This document shows, in pieces, positions 34,821 to 44,223 of a stretch of DNA of 64,000 bases. Location: the NCBI RefSeq assembly GCF_016907995.1, contig NZ_JAFBDA010000002.1, positions 62,001-126,000 on the forward strand, written 5' to 3'. A program made the translations under genes and the position numbers. Each line of letters begins with the position of its first letter. The stretch's first letter is position 1. A model generated the notes under the pieces. It ran no database searches. It saw nothing but the letters and a program-made list of their open reading frames with translations, and had not been told where the DNA came from. This DNA comes from Clostridium sardiniense (lineage in GTDB: Bacteria; Bacillota; Clostridia; Clostridiales; Clostridiaceae).

Positions 34821-36008
34821 ATGAATAATACACCAAACTCAAATAGAAAACATATTGCTATTTTTGGGAACACTAACAGTGGAAAATCCTCATTAATGAA
34901 TAAGATACTAGGACAAGAGATGTCTCTAGTATCTGATGTGGAAGGAACTACAACAGATCCAGTTCAAAAGGCTATGGAACTTATACCTGTTGGACCAGTA
35001 CTTTTAATAGATACAGCTGGACTTGAAGATAAATCAGAACTAGGGAAACTTAGAATTGAAAAAACAATGGAAGTGCTTAGAAAGACAGATGTTGCAATTT
35101 TTGTACTTGATGCATCAAGTCCTGATTTTGAAGCCTTTGATAGATGGAAGATAGAAGCCTTAAAATATAATATTCCATTTGTTGTTGTTGCAAATAAGTC
35201 AGAAGTTGCAAATAAAGAAATTGTTGAGACATTAAAAGATAAAAATTCTAATGTAATATGCACATCCACAGTAACAGATATAGGAATAGATGATCTTAAA
35301 GAGGAATTAATAAAAATATTAGAAAAAGAAGATGATGAAAAATCTTTAATTGGAGATTTAGTGCCTTATAATGGGAAAGTAGTTTTAGTAGTTCCTATAG
35401 ATTCAGAAGCTCCCAAGGGAAGACTTATATTGCCACAAGTTCAAGTAATAAGAGATTGCTTAGATAATGGAATTAAGAGTTATGTAGTTCGTGATACAGA
35501 ACTTAAAGAAGCTTTAGAAGATTTAAAAAATGTAGATTTAGTAGTAACAGACTCACAAGCTTTTAAAAAGGTTAGTCAAATAGTACCAGAAAATATTAGA
35601 CTTACAAGTTTCTCTATACTTTTTGCAAGACAAAAGGGAGATTTAAATGCTTTTATTGAAGGTGTAAATAAGGTTAGAAATTTAAGACCTAATGATACTA
35701 TATTAATATCAGAAAGCTGTACACATAATGTTTCACATGAAGATATAGGAAGAGTTAAAATTCCAAAACTTTTAGAACAGTATGTTGGAGGAAAACTTAA
35801 TTTTGAATTTAGAGTAGGTCATGATTTCCCAGAGGATATAGAGAAGTATGATTTAATCATTCATTGTGGTGCTTGTATGATAAATAGAAAAACTGTTTTA
35901 AATAGAGTGAAATCTTGCAATGATAAACAGATACCAATAACTAATTATGGTGTTATACTTGCATTTTTAACTGGTATATTAGATAGATCTACAGATAACT
36001 TAATTTAA
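34821..36008 (+). CDS. hydF: [FeFe]-hydrogenase maturation GTPase HydF
   Basis: A 395-residue protein with an N-terminal TrmE-like GTPase domain: G1 GNTNSGKS (about 16-23), G3 DTAGLED (about 64) and G4 ANKSE (about 124). The C-terminal cluster-binding domain has C-T-H at about 299-301 and HCGAC at about 349-353. HydF is the scaffold that receives the 2Fe precursor and transfers it to apo-hydrogenase. I place the start at 34821, 9 bases after AGGAG; the in-frame ATG at 34812 touches that site. It ends the hyd operon. Confidence 0.94.
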   Translation: MNNTPNSNRKHIAIFGNTNSGKSSLMNKILGQEMSLVSDVEGTTTDPVQKAMELIPVGPVLLIDTAGLEDKSELGKLRIEKTMEVLRKTDVAIFVLDASSPDFEAFDRWKIEALKYNIPFVVVANKSEVANKEIVETLKDKNSNVICTSTVTDIGIDDLKEELIKILEKEDDEKSLIGDLVPYNGKVVLVVPIDSEAPKGRLILPQVQVIRDCLDNGIKSYVVRDTELKEALEDLKNVDLVVTDSQAFKKVSQIVPENIRLTSFSILFARQKGDLNAFIEGVNKVRNLRPNDTILISESCTHNVSHEDIGRVKIPKLLEQYVGGKLNFEFRVGHDFPEDIEKYDLIIHCGACMINRKTVLNRVKSCNDKQIPITNYGVILAFLTGILDRSTDNLI

Positions 36009-36065
36009 ACTTTTAAAATATAAGTTTAAATTTAAAAGGAAATAGTTTATAATAAAAGAGAATTA

Positions 36066-36162
36066 AATAGCTAGGGGTGCTTTAAAAAAAGCTGAGAGAT
36101 AGTTAGATATTACTATTAACCCTTTAACCTGATATGGATAATGCCAACGGAGGGAAGCAAGA
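36066..36162 (+). promoter_or_regulatory. TPP riboswitch (THI element)
   Basis: The conserved aptamer blocks are in order: AGGGGTGC (36073), GCTGAGAGAT (36091), ACCCTTTAACCTGAT (about 36119) and GGATAATGCCAACGGAGGGAAGC. Binding of thiamine pyrophosphate should favour the terminators downstream and reduce expression of tenA and thiT. Confidence 0.97.
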
Positions 36163-36192
36163 AAATAGTTACTTTTATATATCGTAATTTAT

Positions 36193-36230
36193 GGCTTTCT
36201 GTGTGTTTCACATAGAAAGCCTTTTAATTT
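36193..36230 (+). terminator. First terminator of the TPP riboswitch leader
   Basis: GGCTTTCTGTGTG pairs with CACATAGAAAGCC around TTT and is followed by TTTTAATTT. It lies about 30 bases after the aptamer, as expected for the expression platform. Confidence 0.85.
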
Positions 36231-36242
36231 ATTAAATTATAA

Positions 36243-36299
36243 AGAGTATTAATTTTCTAAAACTGCGGTAGCATTTTAGAAATTTAATGCTCTTTTTTT
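36243..36299 (+). terminator. Second terminator of the TPP riboswitch leader
   Basis: A 20-bp stem (AGAGTATTAATTTTCTAAAA with TTTTAGAAATTTAATGCTCT, one mismatch, one G-T pair) and a run of seven T. It ends 6 bases before the tenA ribosome site, so both terminators must be read through for expression. Confidence 0.85.
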
Positions 36300-36317
36300 A
36301 TTAAAAGGAGTGAGAAA

Positions 36318-36983
36318 ATGAAATTTACAGATTATTTATTTGAAGAAGCAAAGGGTATATTTAATGGGTACTTAGAACATCCATTTGTAAAAGAACTTGG
36401 TGAGGGTACTTTAGATAAGGAAAAGTTTAAAGACTACTTAATTCAAGACTATCTATATCTTAAAGAATATGCAAAAGTATTTTGTGTTGGAGTTGTAAAA
36501 GCTAAAACTATGGAAGAGATGAAATTTTTTTATGATTCTATAAGAGGAACTATGGAAGATGAAACAGCTGTACATATAAAATATCTAGAAGAGTTTGGAG
36601 TAAGTCCAAAGGAAGCCGAAAATAGCGTAATAAATTTAAGTAATTCAAGTTATACAAGTTATATGCTAGGACAAGCCTTAACAGGTGATATATACGATAT
36701 AATAGCAGCTGTACTTCCTTGTACTTGGAGCTACAATTATATAGGGCATGAACTTTATAAAAGATATAATAACAAATTAGAAAACAATTTTTATAAGCCA
36801 TGGATAGAAGTTTATGTTGATAATGGATATGATGAATTCACAAAAGAATGGTTAGATTATACAAACAGAATGTGCCAAGATTTAAGTGATAATAAAAAGA
36901 AAAAGTTAAAGGATATATTTATAAGGTCAAGCCTTTATGAAATGAAATTTTGGGATATGGCATATAAAGTTGAAATGGATTAA
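36318..36983 (+). CDS. tenA: Aminopyrimidine aminohydrolase / thiaminase II (TenA)
   Basis: A 221-residue all-alpha protein of normal TenA length. The catalytic cysteine lies in LPCTWSYNYIG (about 134), and the conserved glutamate in SSLYEMKFWDMAY near residue 210. TenA hydrolyses aminomethyl- or amino-pyrimidine breakdown products of thiamine to HMP, a salvage route. It is controlled by the TPP riboswitch and has a 2-base gap to the thiamine transporter gene, so the operon is for thiamine recovery and uptake. The start has AAAGGAG. Confidence 0.94.
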   Translation: MKFTDYLFEEAKGIFNGYLEHPFVKELGEGTLDKEKFKDYLIQDYLYLKEYAKVFCVGVVKAKTMEEMKFFYDSIRGTMEDETAVHIKYLEEFGVSPKEAENSVINLSNSSYTSYMLGQALTGDIYDIIAAVLPCTWSYNYIGHELYKRYNNKLENNFYKPWIEVYVDNGYDEFTKEWLDYTNRMCQDLSDNKKKKLKDIFIRSSLYEMKFWDMAYKVEMD

Positions 36984-36985
36984 AT

Positions 36986-37582
36986 ATGATAGTGAATATA
37001 ATAATAGGTCTTTTCACTGTTTGTATATTTATATTATATGGAATTAGTTTAAAAAAGAATCCATTAAGTACAAAAAAATTAGTTGCAATAGGTATGTATG
37101 CTGCAATAGGTTTTTTACTATATTTAATACATTTTATAAGCTATCCCCAAGGTGGAGGAATAACATTATTTTCAATGCTTCCAATAATGCTACTATCAAT
37201 CTTTTATGGACCAACTACAGGAGTTACAGGTGGACTGGTATTTGGGCTTCTTAAGCTATTAAATGGAGCCTTTATAGTACATCCAGTGCAGTTTTTATTA
37301 GATTATATACTTGCAAACATGGCACTTGGGCTAGCTGGAGCTTTTGGAACTAATACTAGGCTTAAGACAAATATAGGTGCATTTATAGCTGTAGCATTAA
37401 GTGTTTTTGTATCAATATTATCAGGTGTTGTATTTTTTGGTCAATATGCACCGAGTGGAATGAATATATGGATATACTCATGTATATATAATATAAGTAG
37501 TGCAGGCGTTGAAGGTATACTTAGTATTATCTTTATGAACTTTCTTCCATTAATAAAATTAAAAAAATTAGCACTTAAATAA
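36986..37582 (+). CDS. thiT: Thiamine ECF transporter substrate-binding subunit ThiT
   Basis: A 198-residue membrane protein with six hydrophobic segments. GGGITLFSMLPIMLLSIFYG (about 51-70) and the C-terminal SGVVFFGQYAPSGMNIW region are typical of the thiamine-binding S-component ThiT (YuaJ family). It works with a shared ECF energising module encoded elsewhere. Its start two bases after tenA and the upstream TPP riboswitch support thiamine as substrate. Confidence 0.92.
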   Translation: MIVNIIIGLFTVCIFILYGISLKKNPLSTKKLVAIGMYAAIGFLLYLIHFISYPQGGGITLFSMLPIMLLSIFYGPTTGVTGGLVFGLLKLLNGAFIVHPVQFLLDYILANMALGLAGAFGTNTRLKTNIGAFIAVALSVFVSILSGVVFFGQYAPSGMNIWIYSCIYNISSAGVEGILSIIFMNFLPLIKLKKLALK

Positions 37583-37614
37583 AGTTAGTGAAAAAAAGCT
37601 ATTTAATTCAAATT

Positions 37615-37640
37615 AAAGTGGTCAACTGACCACTTTTTTT
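37615..37640 (+). terminator. Rho-independent terminator after thiT
   Basis: A 10-bp stem AAAGTGGTCA with TGACCACTTT and a T run. Confidence 0.88.
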
Positions 37641-37702
37641 GTTTATGAATAAAATTTTATGTTATAGTAAATAAGTAAAATAAAAAGTTATGGAGAAAAG
37701 AT

Positions 37703-39133
37703 ATGAAAAACGAATTTGATAAGTTTAATTTAAGTAAAGAAATAATAAATTCATTAAGTGATTTAGGATATAAAAAGCCAACAGAGGTTCAAGAACTTGT
37801 AATAAAAGAGGCACTTTTAAATAAGGATTTAATAGTTAAGGCTCAAACAGGAAGTGGTAAAACAGCTGCTTTTGGCATACCATTATGCGAAAAAATAGAT
37901 TGGGAAGAGAATACTCCACAAGCACTTATACTTGCACCAACTAGAGAGCTTGCTATGCAGATTAAAGAGGATATTATAAATATTGGAAGATATAAAAGAA
38001 TTAAAGCTATAGCATTAGTTGGAAAAGAATCTTTTAAAGAACAAGAAAAATCTTTAAAGGGAAAGGTACATGTAGTTGTAGGTACTCCAGGTAGAGTATT
38101 AGATCATTTAGACAATGGTAATCTAAATGGAAAAGCCTTTAAATATCTAGTTATAGATGAAGCTGATGAAATGTTTAACATGGGATTTATAGGGCAAGTA
38201 GAAGGAGTATGTAGAAGAATAACTAGAAAGAGAGTTACTATGTTATTTTCAGCTACTATGCCAGAAAAGATTAATGAGTTAAGTAATAAGCACATGGATA
38301 GACCTATAGAAATAAAAATAAAAGCACAGAGTTTAATAACTGATAAAATAACTCATGAATTAGTAAAAGTAGAGGGAAAAGATAAATTAAATAAAGCTAA
38401 TGAAATCTTATTAAAAGAAGGGCCAGAAACTGCAATAATGTTTTGTAGAACTAAAGATAATGTAGAGGCTACCTTTAAGTATTTTAGGGATAAGGGATAT
38501 TCAGTTGATAAAATTCATGGTGATATGCTTCAAAAAGATAGAACAAAGAAGATGAATGAATTTAAAGAAGGACAGTTTAGAATACTCATAGCCACAGATA
38601 TTGCGGCTAGAGGAATAGATGTAGATAATATAACACATGTAATTAATATAGATATTCCAGTTGAGAAGGAAGCTTATGTTCATAGAATAGGTAGAACAGG
38701 AAGAGCTGGAACATCAGGTAAATCTATAACATTTATAACACCTTATGAAAATAAATATCTAGATAGAATAGAAGAATATATAGGTTTTAAGATAGATGAT
38801 TATAATGAGGTAGAAAATAGCTTTAATATAAAGGATAGAGAAAAGTTATTAAGAAGTAAACCTGTTATAAAAAAGAGTACTAAAAAAATAACAAAAAATA
38901 TTACAAAGATATATTTAAACGGTGGTAAGAAGAAAAAAATTAGAGTTATAGATATTGTTGGTACTATAATGAGTATTGAAGGTATTGATAAAGAAGATAT
39001 AGGAATAATTGATGTAAAAGATATGGGGTCAACTGTTGAGATATTAAATAATAAAGGAAGAAAAGTATTAGATTCTCTAAAAACAAAAACTATTAAAGGA
39101 AAGACACTTAGAGTTGAAATAGCTAAAAAATAA
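37703..39133 (+). CDS. dbpA: DEAD-box RNA helicase, DbpA/YxiN type
   Basis: A 476-residue ATP-dependent RNA helicase. Motif I AQTGSGKT (about 50-57), Ia PTRELA, II DEAD (about 152-155), III SAT and VI HRIGRTGRAG are all present. The last 75 residues (KITKIYLNGGKKKKIRVIDIV onward, split around residue 395) match the DbpA RNA-binding domain, which targets hairpin 92 of 23S rRNA. The likely role is large-subunit ribosome assembly. It is a single gene with promoter and terminator of its own; the ribosome site is weak (GGAGAAAAG). Confidence 0.92.
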   Translation: MKNEFDKFNLSKEIINSLSDLGYKKPTEVQELVIKEALLNKDLIVKAQTGSGKTAAFGIPLCEKIDWEENTPQALILAPTRELAMQIKEDIINIGRYKRIKAIALVGKESFKEQEKSLKGKVHVVVGTPGRVLDHLDNGNLNGKAFKYLVIDEADEMFNMGFIGQVEGVCRRITRKRVTMLFSATMPEKINELSNKHMDRPIEIKIKAQSLITDKITHELVKVEGKDKLNKANEILLKEGPETAIMFCRTKDNVEATFKYFRDKGYSVDKIHGDMLQKDRTKKMNEFKEGQFRILIATDIAARGIDVDNITHVINIDIPVEKEAYVHRIGRTGRAGTSGKSITFITPYENKYLDRIEEYIGFKIDDYNEVENSFNIKDREKLLRSKPVIKKSTKKITKNITKIYLNGGKKKKIRVIDIVGTIMSIEGIDKEDIGIIDVKDMGSTVEILNNKGRKVLDSLKTKTIKGKTLRVEIAKK

Positions 39134-39147
39134 TTAATAAATTTAGT

Positions 39148-39181
39148 ACTGTAGAGCTTAAAAAGCTCTACAGTTTTTTTT
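39148..39181 (+). terminator. Rho-independent terminator after dbpA
   Basis: A 12-bp perfect stem ACTGTAGAGCTT with AAGCTCTACAGT and eight T. Confidence 0.92.
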
Positions 39182-39342
39182 ATAGATTACTTGCTTAATT
39201 TAAATAGTATACAATTTATGGATATTTTATATTTAATCATATTAATAGTACAATTAAAATAATATATAGTATTGGGTATTTTATGCAAAAGTGTTAAAAT
39301 AAAGATTATAAGGTTAAGATCTTTTAATATGGAGGGGTAATT

Positions 39343-40455
39343 TTGAGGTTTAATTTAAAAGTTCCAACACAAGTATTTTTCGGAGAAAATACAATAAAAA
39401 ATAATTGTGATAAGTTTAATAAGATAGGTAATAGAGCTTTAATAGTAATGGGAGGAAAATCAGCTAAATTAAATGGAGCTTTAAGTGATATATTAACAGC
39501 ACTTGATAGTTGCGATAAAGAATATTATATTTTTGATAAGGTTGAGGAAAATCCATCACTTGAGACAATTGAAGCTGGAAGTAAACTAGGTAAAGCCATA
39601 AAAGCAGATTTTGTAATTGGAATTGGAGGAGGGTCTCCTTTAGATGCTGCTAAAGCTATATCATTAATGATTAATAATCCAAAGTTAACAAAGGAAAGTA
39701 TGTTTAGTCAAAAGAATCTTGAAGGAATTCCAGTTATAGCAGTTCCAACTACAGCAGGAACTGGTAGTGAAGTAACGCAATATGCTATAGTTACAGATCA
39801 TATAGGAAAAGTTAAGAGAAATTTAGGACAAACAATATATCCAAAGATGGCATTTATTGATTCAAGATATACAGAAAAGTTAAATATTCCTATGACAAGA
39901 AATACAGCTATGGATGCATTCTCGCACATTGTTGAGGGATATTTAAATAGCAATGCTACAGAATATACAGATAAGTTATCACAAGAGGCTTTAAAGATAT
40001 GGGGAGAATCTTTAGACGGACTTCTAAAAGGAAGTTTAACTAAAGAAGATAGAAATAATCTTATGATGTCATCAACTTTAGCTGGGGTGATAATATCTAA
40101 AAATGGTACATCTATACCGCATGGAATGGGATATGCATTAACATATCATAAGGGAGTTCCACATGGATTAGCTAATTGTTGTTTATACAATGAATATTTA
40201 GATAGTTTCAAAAATAAGAAAAAGGTTAATAATATAGTTAATATATTAGGTTTTTCATCTCTTAAAGATTTAAAGAAAGTGATAAGTAAATTATCACAAA
40301 TTAATTTATCGATTACAGAAGAGGAAGCTAAAAAATATACAGATGATATATGGAATAATAAAGAAAAACTTAAAAATCATCCAGAAGATATAAGTTATGA
40401 TGAGTTATATAATATTTATTATAAGAGTTTAGTTAATAGTGGTAATATACAGTAA
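39343..40455 (+). CDS. Iron-containing alcohol dehydrogenase family protein
   Basis: A 370-residue group III alcohol dehydrogenase. The NAD(P)-binding GGGSPLDAAK (about 95-104) and TTAGTGSEVT (about 140) are present. Metal ligands are in DAFSHIVEG (D and H, about 190-198), HGMGYALTYH and PHG (about 259-275). It oxidises or reduces an alcohol/aldehyde pair in the cytosol; substrate unknown. The start is TTG at 39343 with GGAGGGG 7 bases upstream. A small unknown gene follows 49 bases later. Confidence 0.9.
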   Translation: MRFNLKVPTQVFFGENTIKNNCDKFNKIGNRALIVMGGKSAKLNGALSDILTALDSCDKEYYIFDKVEENPSLETIEAGSKLGKAIKADFVIGIGGGSPLDAAKAISLMINNPKLTKESMFSQKNLEGIPVIAVPTTAGTGSEVTQYAIVTDHIGKVKRNLGQTIYPKMAFIDSRYTEKLNIPMTRNTAMDAFSHIVEGYLNSNATEYTDKLSQEALKIWGESLDGLLKGSLTKEDRNNLMMSSTLAGVIISKNGTSIPHGMGYALTYHKGVPHGLANCCLYNEYLDSFKNKKKVNNIVNILGFSSLKDLKKVISKLSQINLSITEEEAKKYTDDIWNNKEKLKNHPEDISYDELYNIYYKSLVNSGNIQ

Positions 40456-40504
40456 ATATTATATGGTATAATATTATAAATACTAATAGAAAAGAGGTAT
40501 ATGA

Positions 40505-40921
40505 ATGAAATACAGTTTTAAATATGAAGATAAGACATATGATTTAGATGAAAGCAATCTTATAGAAATAATTAATGATGAAGAAAGTCCTATAAAGGAT
40601 ATAGACATAGAGATAATATTAAAGCTTTTAAATGAAGGTGAAGAGATAGCTTTTGATAAAGCATATTATAGTAGTCCATGTGAAGAGTGTAATGCTAATT
40701 TTAAGGAAAAGAAAAGTATAAGTGAATATTTAGAATATTACTTCTACATTTATACCAAGGATGGAAAGTATGTTATAAGTGATATATCAAAAGAATATGA
40801 AAATCTAACATTTAATAGATTAGAGTTAGAAGGAAAAGTAGATGATAGTTATATAGTTACAGTTATTGTTTGCGCAAATTGTTCTAAGTATTTAGTTCAA
40901 ATTGAAGAATTAGAAGTATAA
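40505..40921 (+). CDS. Small conserved-looking protein with CxxC pairs (DUF3785-like)
   Basis: A 138-residue acidic protein. Two cysteine pairs, PCEEC (about 58-62) and CANC (about 123-126), could form a zinc site. The overall pattern (KYSFKYEDKTYDLDESN, DEESPIKDIDIEIILKLLNEG, YYFYIYTKDGKYVISDISKEYE) resembles the clostridial DUF3785 family as I remember it. No membrane segment or signal peptide. Function unknown. It follows the alcohol dehydrogenase gene in the same direction and may be co-transcribed; a strong terminator comes right after it. Confidence 0.65.
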   Translation: MKYSFKYEDKTYDLDESNLIEIINDEESPIKDIDIEIILKLLNEGEEIAFDKAYYSSPCEECNANFKEKKSISEYLEYYFYIYTKDGKYVISDISKEYENLTFNRLELEGKVDDSYIVTVIVCANCSKYLVQIEELEV

Positions 40922-40926
40922 AAAAT

Positions 40927-40956
40927 GAGGTTATCTTATATGATAGCCTCTTTTTT
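40927..40956. terminator. Terminator between the DUF3785-like and ytaF genes
   Basis: A 9-bp stem GAGGTTATC with GATAGCCTC (one G-T pair) and TTTTTT on the plus strand. It sits between convergent genes. Confidence 0.85.
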
Positions 40957-40963
40957 AGTGAGA

Positions 40964-41584
40964 TTATAGTTTTAAAAATGCAATTAATAATAAACATATT
41001 CCTGAAAGCCATGATAGATTTTTATTGGAGTTTTCAGGTAATAACTTTTTACCTACAAAGGAACCAAGTTTTATTGAACATATTCCAAAAATAAAACAGA
41101 ATAATATCATAAGTATTGGATTTATATTAATAAAACTAGCTCCAAAACCAACGGCTAAGCTATCTATAGAAAGTGCAATAGCTAGATAAATAGATTCTTT
41201 TAATGATATAATTTTTGATTCATCAAAATCTGCTTTTGTTTCATCTATATACACTTGAAGTGCAAAGCTAAAGTCGAATAATTTAAATGTTAATGGCTCT
41301 TTACTTTTTGAGAATTTCCCCATGTATTTTTTAAAGAATCCCTCGAATAATTTATAAACACCTAAGATTATAAATATTCCAAAACTTATATACTTAGGTA
41401 GATATGAAGGCATTATATTCTCTAGATAATTTCCTAGAGTCAGAGAAAAAGTTAAAATTAAACAGGATACTATATTTATAATAATTACATAAAGATTAGG
41501 AATCTTAATTTTATCTGCACTATATGCAATACTTGCAACAAATGAATCTATTACAAGAGAAAAAACTAATATTAGAGCTTCCAT
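40964..41584 (-). CDS. ytaF: Sporulation membrane protein YtaF (MntP-like fold)
   Basis: A 206-residue membrane protein with six hydrophobic segments arranged as two similar halves. The repeated ALSIDSLAVGFGA and VFSLVIDSFVASIAY motifs (aspartate within the first helix of each half) are typical of YtaF and the related manganese exporter MntP. It is named for a sporulation link in Bacillus; biochemical function is not settled, with metal export a reasonable guess. The upstream sequence on this strand holds a CATANNNTA element. Confidence 0.85.
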   Translation of the reverse strand: MEALILVFSLVIDSFVASIAYSADKIKIPNLYVIIINIVSCLILTFSLTLGNYLENIMPSYLPKYISFGIFIILGVYKLFEGFFKKYMGKFSKSKEPLTFKLFDFSFALQVYIDETKADFDESKIISLKESIYLAIALSIDSLAVGFGASFININPILMILFCFIFGICSIKLGSFVGKKLLPENSNKNLSWLSGICLLLIAFLKL

Positions 41585-41614
41585 AAATTCACCTCAAAAA
41601 ACTCTTTGTTATAC

Positions 41615-41642
41615 TATCTTATGACAAATACAGACAAAAAGT
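41615..41642 (-). promoter_or_regulatory. Candidate sigma-K/sigma-E type promoter upstream of ytaF
   Basis: On the minus strand AC, a 17-base spacer and CATAAGATA agree with AC-N16/17-CATANNNTA, about 30 bases from the ATG. A chance match is possible in such AT-rich DNA. Confidence 0.3.
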
Positions 41643-41689
41643 GAGTGAAGTAAAAGTTATATAGATAAAGTTTAAATAATTAAGCCTAT

Positions 41690-41717
41690 AAGAGTTAAGT
41701 ATCTCCTATAGGCTTAA
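41690..41717 (-). terminator. Terminator of the 800-residue repeat protein gene
   Basis: An 11-bp perfect stem TTAAGCCTATA with TATAGGCTTAA lies about 60 bases past the stop. Its T-rich tail is on the minus strand. Confidence 0.7.
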
Positions 41718-41775
41718 TAACTATAATAAAATATTGAGTTTAATATAGTTATCTTTTATAATTGTACAGCTATTT

Positions 41776-44178
41776 CTATTGGATATCAGCTTTGAATGGA
41801 GTAATAGGGTTTCCTTTAGCATCTTTAGTTAAAAGTTGATCTTGTTCTTTAGTTGTTGAAACAGAAAGTGGTATACTTGATAAATTTAAAGTATTAGATT
41901 CTACAGTTAATAATATAGTCTTAGTGTCACTAGTAGAAAGTTCAGCCTTTGATAATACCATAAATTTATTATCCTCTTCATTGGCTGTTTTTACTGTAAA
42001 GTCAGAAAGTGTAACAGAATCTTTATTTATCTCATTATCAAATAATAGTCCTACAGTAAGTGTAACGAAAGGTGTTCCAGTTGTTTGTGAATCCCTATAG
42101 GCTCTAACAAGTCTAGCTGATAACATATTTGATGTAATAGTATTACAAGTAGCTGAAGCTTTTATTTTCTTTCCAAATATATCTGTAGTAGTAACTGTAT
42201 CTGTTGTTGTCATATCTAAAGTAGTAATAGATGATTCAAAAGTTCCAGTTGGGAATGTGAATGTAAGAGTTTTATAATCATCTGATAAAGTAACATTAAT
42301 AGGAGTTGTAACATTGGAGTTTTTAGTAAATTTAAAGTCAGCAGCCGAAAGTGTTGAAGGATTAAACATAAATTCACTAGAAGTACTAGCTGTAAATTTT
42401 AGAGAACTATCTGATAAAATACTCATGGAGCCTCCAGCAATATCAAGTTCTGGAACTAGTGCTGTAATAGTACTTTCTTTACATATAGGGAATATATTAC
42501 CTGATTGATTAGTTACATATATAATATCTCTAAGTCTTGCATATCCTATATTAATTGCACTCGTATTTACAGTTGCATTAAATTTACTAGATAGGTTTAA
42601 CCTCATCCATTTGTTTGAATTTAATGAATCAACTTTAATAGATTCACTTAGAGGAATTGGATCAGTAGTTCCTGGAGTTTCAATTAATCTATAATTAGTA
42701 GCTACATTTGCTCCGTGCTCATCACTTACATTCATTACTCCATCAAACATTACTAAAAGCACATCTTTATCAGGATCAGGCATTAATATTTTTTCAACTG
42801 TTGGAACTGCTAAATCTACTATATCAAATGTTTTGCATACATCAACTATCGGAATTCCAAATATATCAGCTACATTTGAAACGCATAGAGTATAATTTCC
42901 AGCAGGTAGTTTAGCTGTTTCTATAACAAATTCGTTTGTAGGATCAGTTGAATTGATTATAGAAGTTATTGTAATAGGATCTGTAGGTGATGTATTACTA
43001 TTTAGGACATAGTTGCTTAAATTTTTAGCTGAAGCAATATTCATATCCCAAGAATACTTAAGGTTTATTTTAGTTGTAGTTGAAGTAGTATTAGAAGTAT
43101 CTTGGTATACAGCATCAAGCGTTGGTGAAGCAGCAGTAATAGTTGTAGTTAAAGGAACTATTTTTGTTGTAAAACCTGAGGCGTCAGTTATAGGGCTTAC
43201 TACAAGTTCAACATTACCAGCTGTAAGTGGAGTTGTATATTTTAGTGTGTATTTTAAGCTCTTTTTATCAGATCCAACTCTTTCACGTGAATCTATTTCT
43301 TTAGAAACTCCGTTACACATTACATATCCAATGTTTGAACCATCTGCAGCTATAACATCTTCCTTTCTTAATAGAACTTCTTTATCAAAAGTTACTATGA
43401 ATTCAGTTAAAGAAATAGGTGTAATATTAACTGGTTTTGTAGGATACTGATCACTTCTTAAGCTGAATGGCTTTTCCATTATAGGTATTTCACGTTCTTC
43501 TTTAGAATAGTCAACTAATATAGAAGACTTATCTGTAATATTAGATCCTTGAAGTCTAGTATAGTTTATAGTTAAGCTGTGAGTATCGCCTATAGGAAGA
43601 TTTTTTATATTTGATTGTATTTCAATAGATTTTTGGTCAGGGCTTACTGTTGCAGTGAATAATTTTTCATCATCATCAATAGTAAAGTATCCTTTCCAGT
43701 CAATTGAATCGCCAGCATTAGGTTGGGTAGTTGCTCCTATAACATCTCTATTAAAATATATTGCATAGAAGTTATTTAAATTTTTAGTTCCACTTGGCTC
43801 TATTTTATCAAGATTTTTTACTGGGTAAGGAAATACTACTTCTATTATACGATTACCGTAAGTTCTTACATCTGCATTTATAATAGCAGGAAAATCTTCA
43901 ACTAATATAGTTTGATTAAATAAATCTATACCATTATCTGAAACTACAACGGTATAAGATTCATTAACTTTTAGAAGAGTAGAATCATCAAAGAGTATAG
44001 TTCTTACTGTTTCAGAATCATTAAGAGAGCTTTTAACTACTGAAAACTTTAATTCCATATTAGGGTCTTCTATTGAAGAAATAGATACTTTAGTTGTATT
44101 TGTGAAATTTGAAGTTAATTCTATATCAAAGCTCTTGGGATTAATGTTAGATATTGAGTTTGGATTAATAGCAAACAT
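41776..44178 (-). CDS. Large beta-rich repeat protein with Ig-like (SbsA-type) domains, no signal peptide
   Basis: An 800-residue Thr/Ser/Asp/Asn-rich protein. Segments of about 100 residues repeat a common plan: a strand with F-D-x-x-V or similar (VTFDKEV near 265, KYSWDMNIASAKNLSNY near 375, LVMFDGVMN near 480, LLFDNEINKDSVTLSDF near 725), then D-x-x-G-turn and TI/TV strand. This is the layout of bacterial Ig-like domains of the SbsA_Ig/Big_5 kind, about seven copies. It has no signal peptide, membrane anchor, LPXTG or SLH domain, although such proteins are usually surface-exposed. A candidate mother-cell promoter upstream suggests a spore-surface component. The ATG follows CAGGAGGT. Function is inferred. 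Confidence 0.75.
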   Translation of the reverse strand: MFAINPNSISNINPKSFDIELTSNFTNTTKVSISSIEDPNMELKFSVVKSSLNDSETVRTILFDDSTLLKVNESYTVVVSDNGIDLFNQTILVEDFPAIINADVRTYGNRIIEVVFPYPVKNLDKIEPSGTKNLNNFYAIYFNRDVIGATTQPNAGDSIDWKGYFTIDDDEKLFTATVSPDQKSIEIQSNIKNLPIGDTHSLTINYTRLQGSNITDKSSILVDYSKEEREIPIMEKPFSLRSDQYPTKPVNITPISLTEFIVTFDKEVLLRKEDVIAADGSNIGYVMCNGVSKEIDSRERVGSDKKSLKYTLKYTTPLTAGNVELVVSPITDASGFTTKIVPLTTTITAASPTLDAVYQDTSNTTSTTTKINLKYSWDMNIASAKNLSNYVLNSNTSPTDPITITSIINSTDPTNEFVIETAKLPAGNYTLCVSNVADIFGIPIVDVCKTFDIVDLAVPTVEKILMPDPDKDVLLVMFDGVMNVSDEHGANVATNYRLIETPGTTDPIPLSESIKVDSLNSNKWMRLNLSSKFNATVNTSAINIGYARLRDIIYVTNQSGNIFPICKESTITALVPELDIAGGSMSILSDSSLKFTASTSSEFMFNPSTLSAADFKFTKNSNVTTPINVTLSDDYKTLTFTFPTGTFESSITTLDMTTTDTVTTTDIFGKKIKASATCNTITSNMLSARLVRAYRDSQTTGTPFVTLTVGLLFDNEINKDSVTLSDFTVKTANEEDNKFMVLSKAELSTSDTKTILLTVESNTLNLSSIPLSVSTTKEQDQLLTKDAKGNPITPFKADIQ

Positions 44179-44223
44179 TCAATTACCTCCTGGTTATTTA
44201 ATTGGTATTATAAAATTCTTTTA

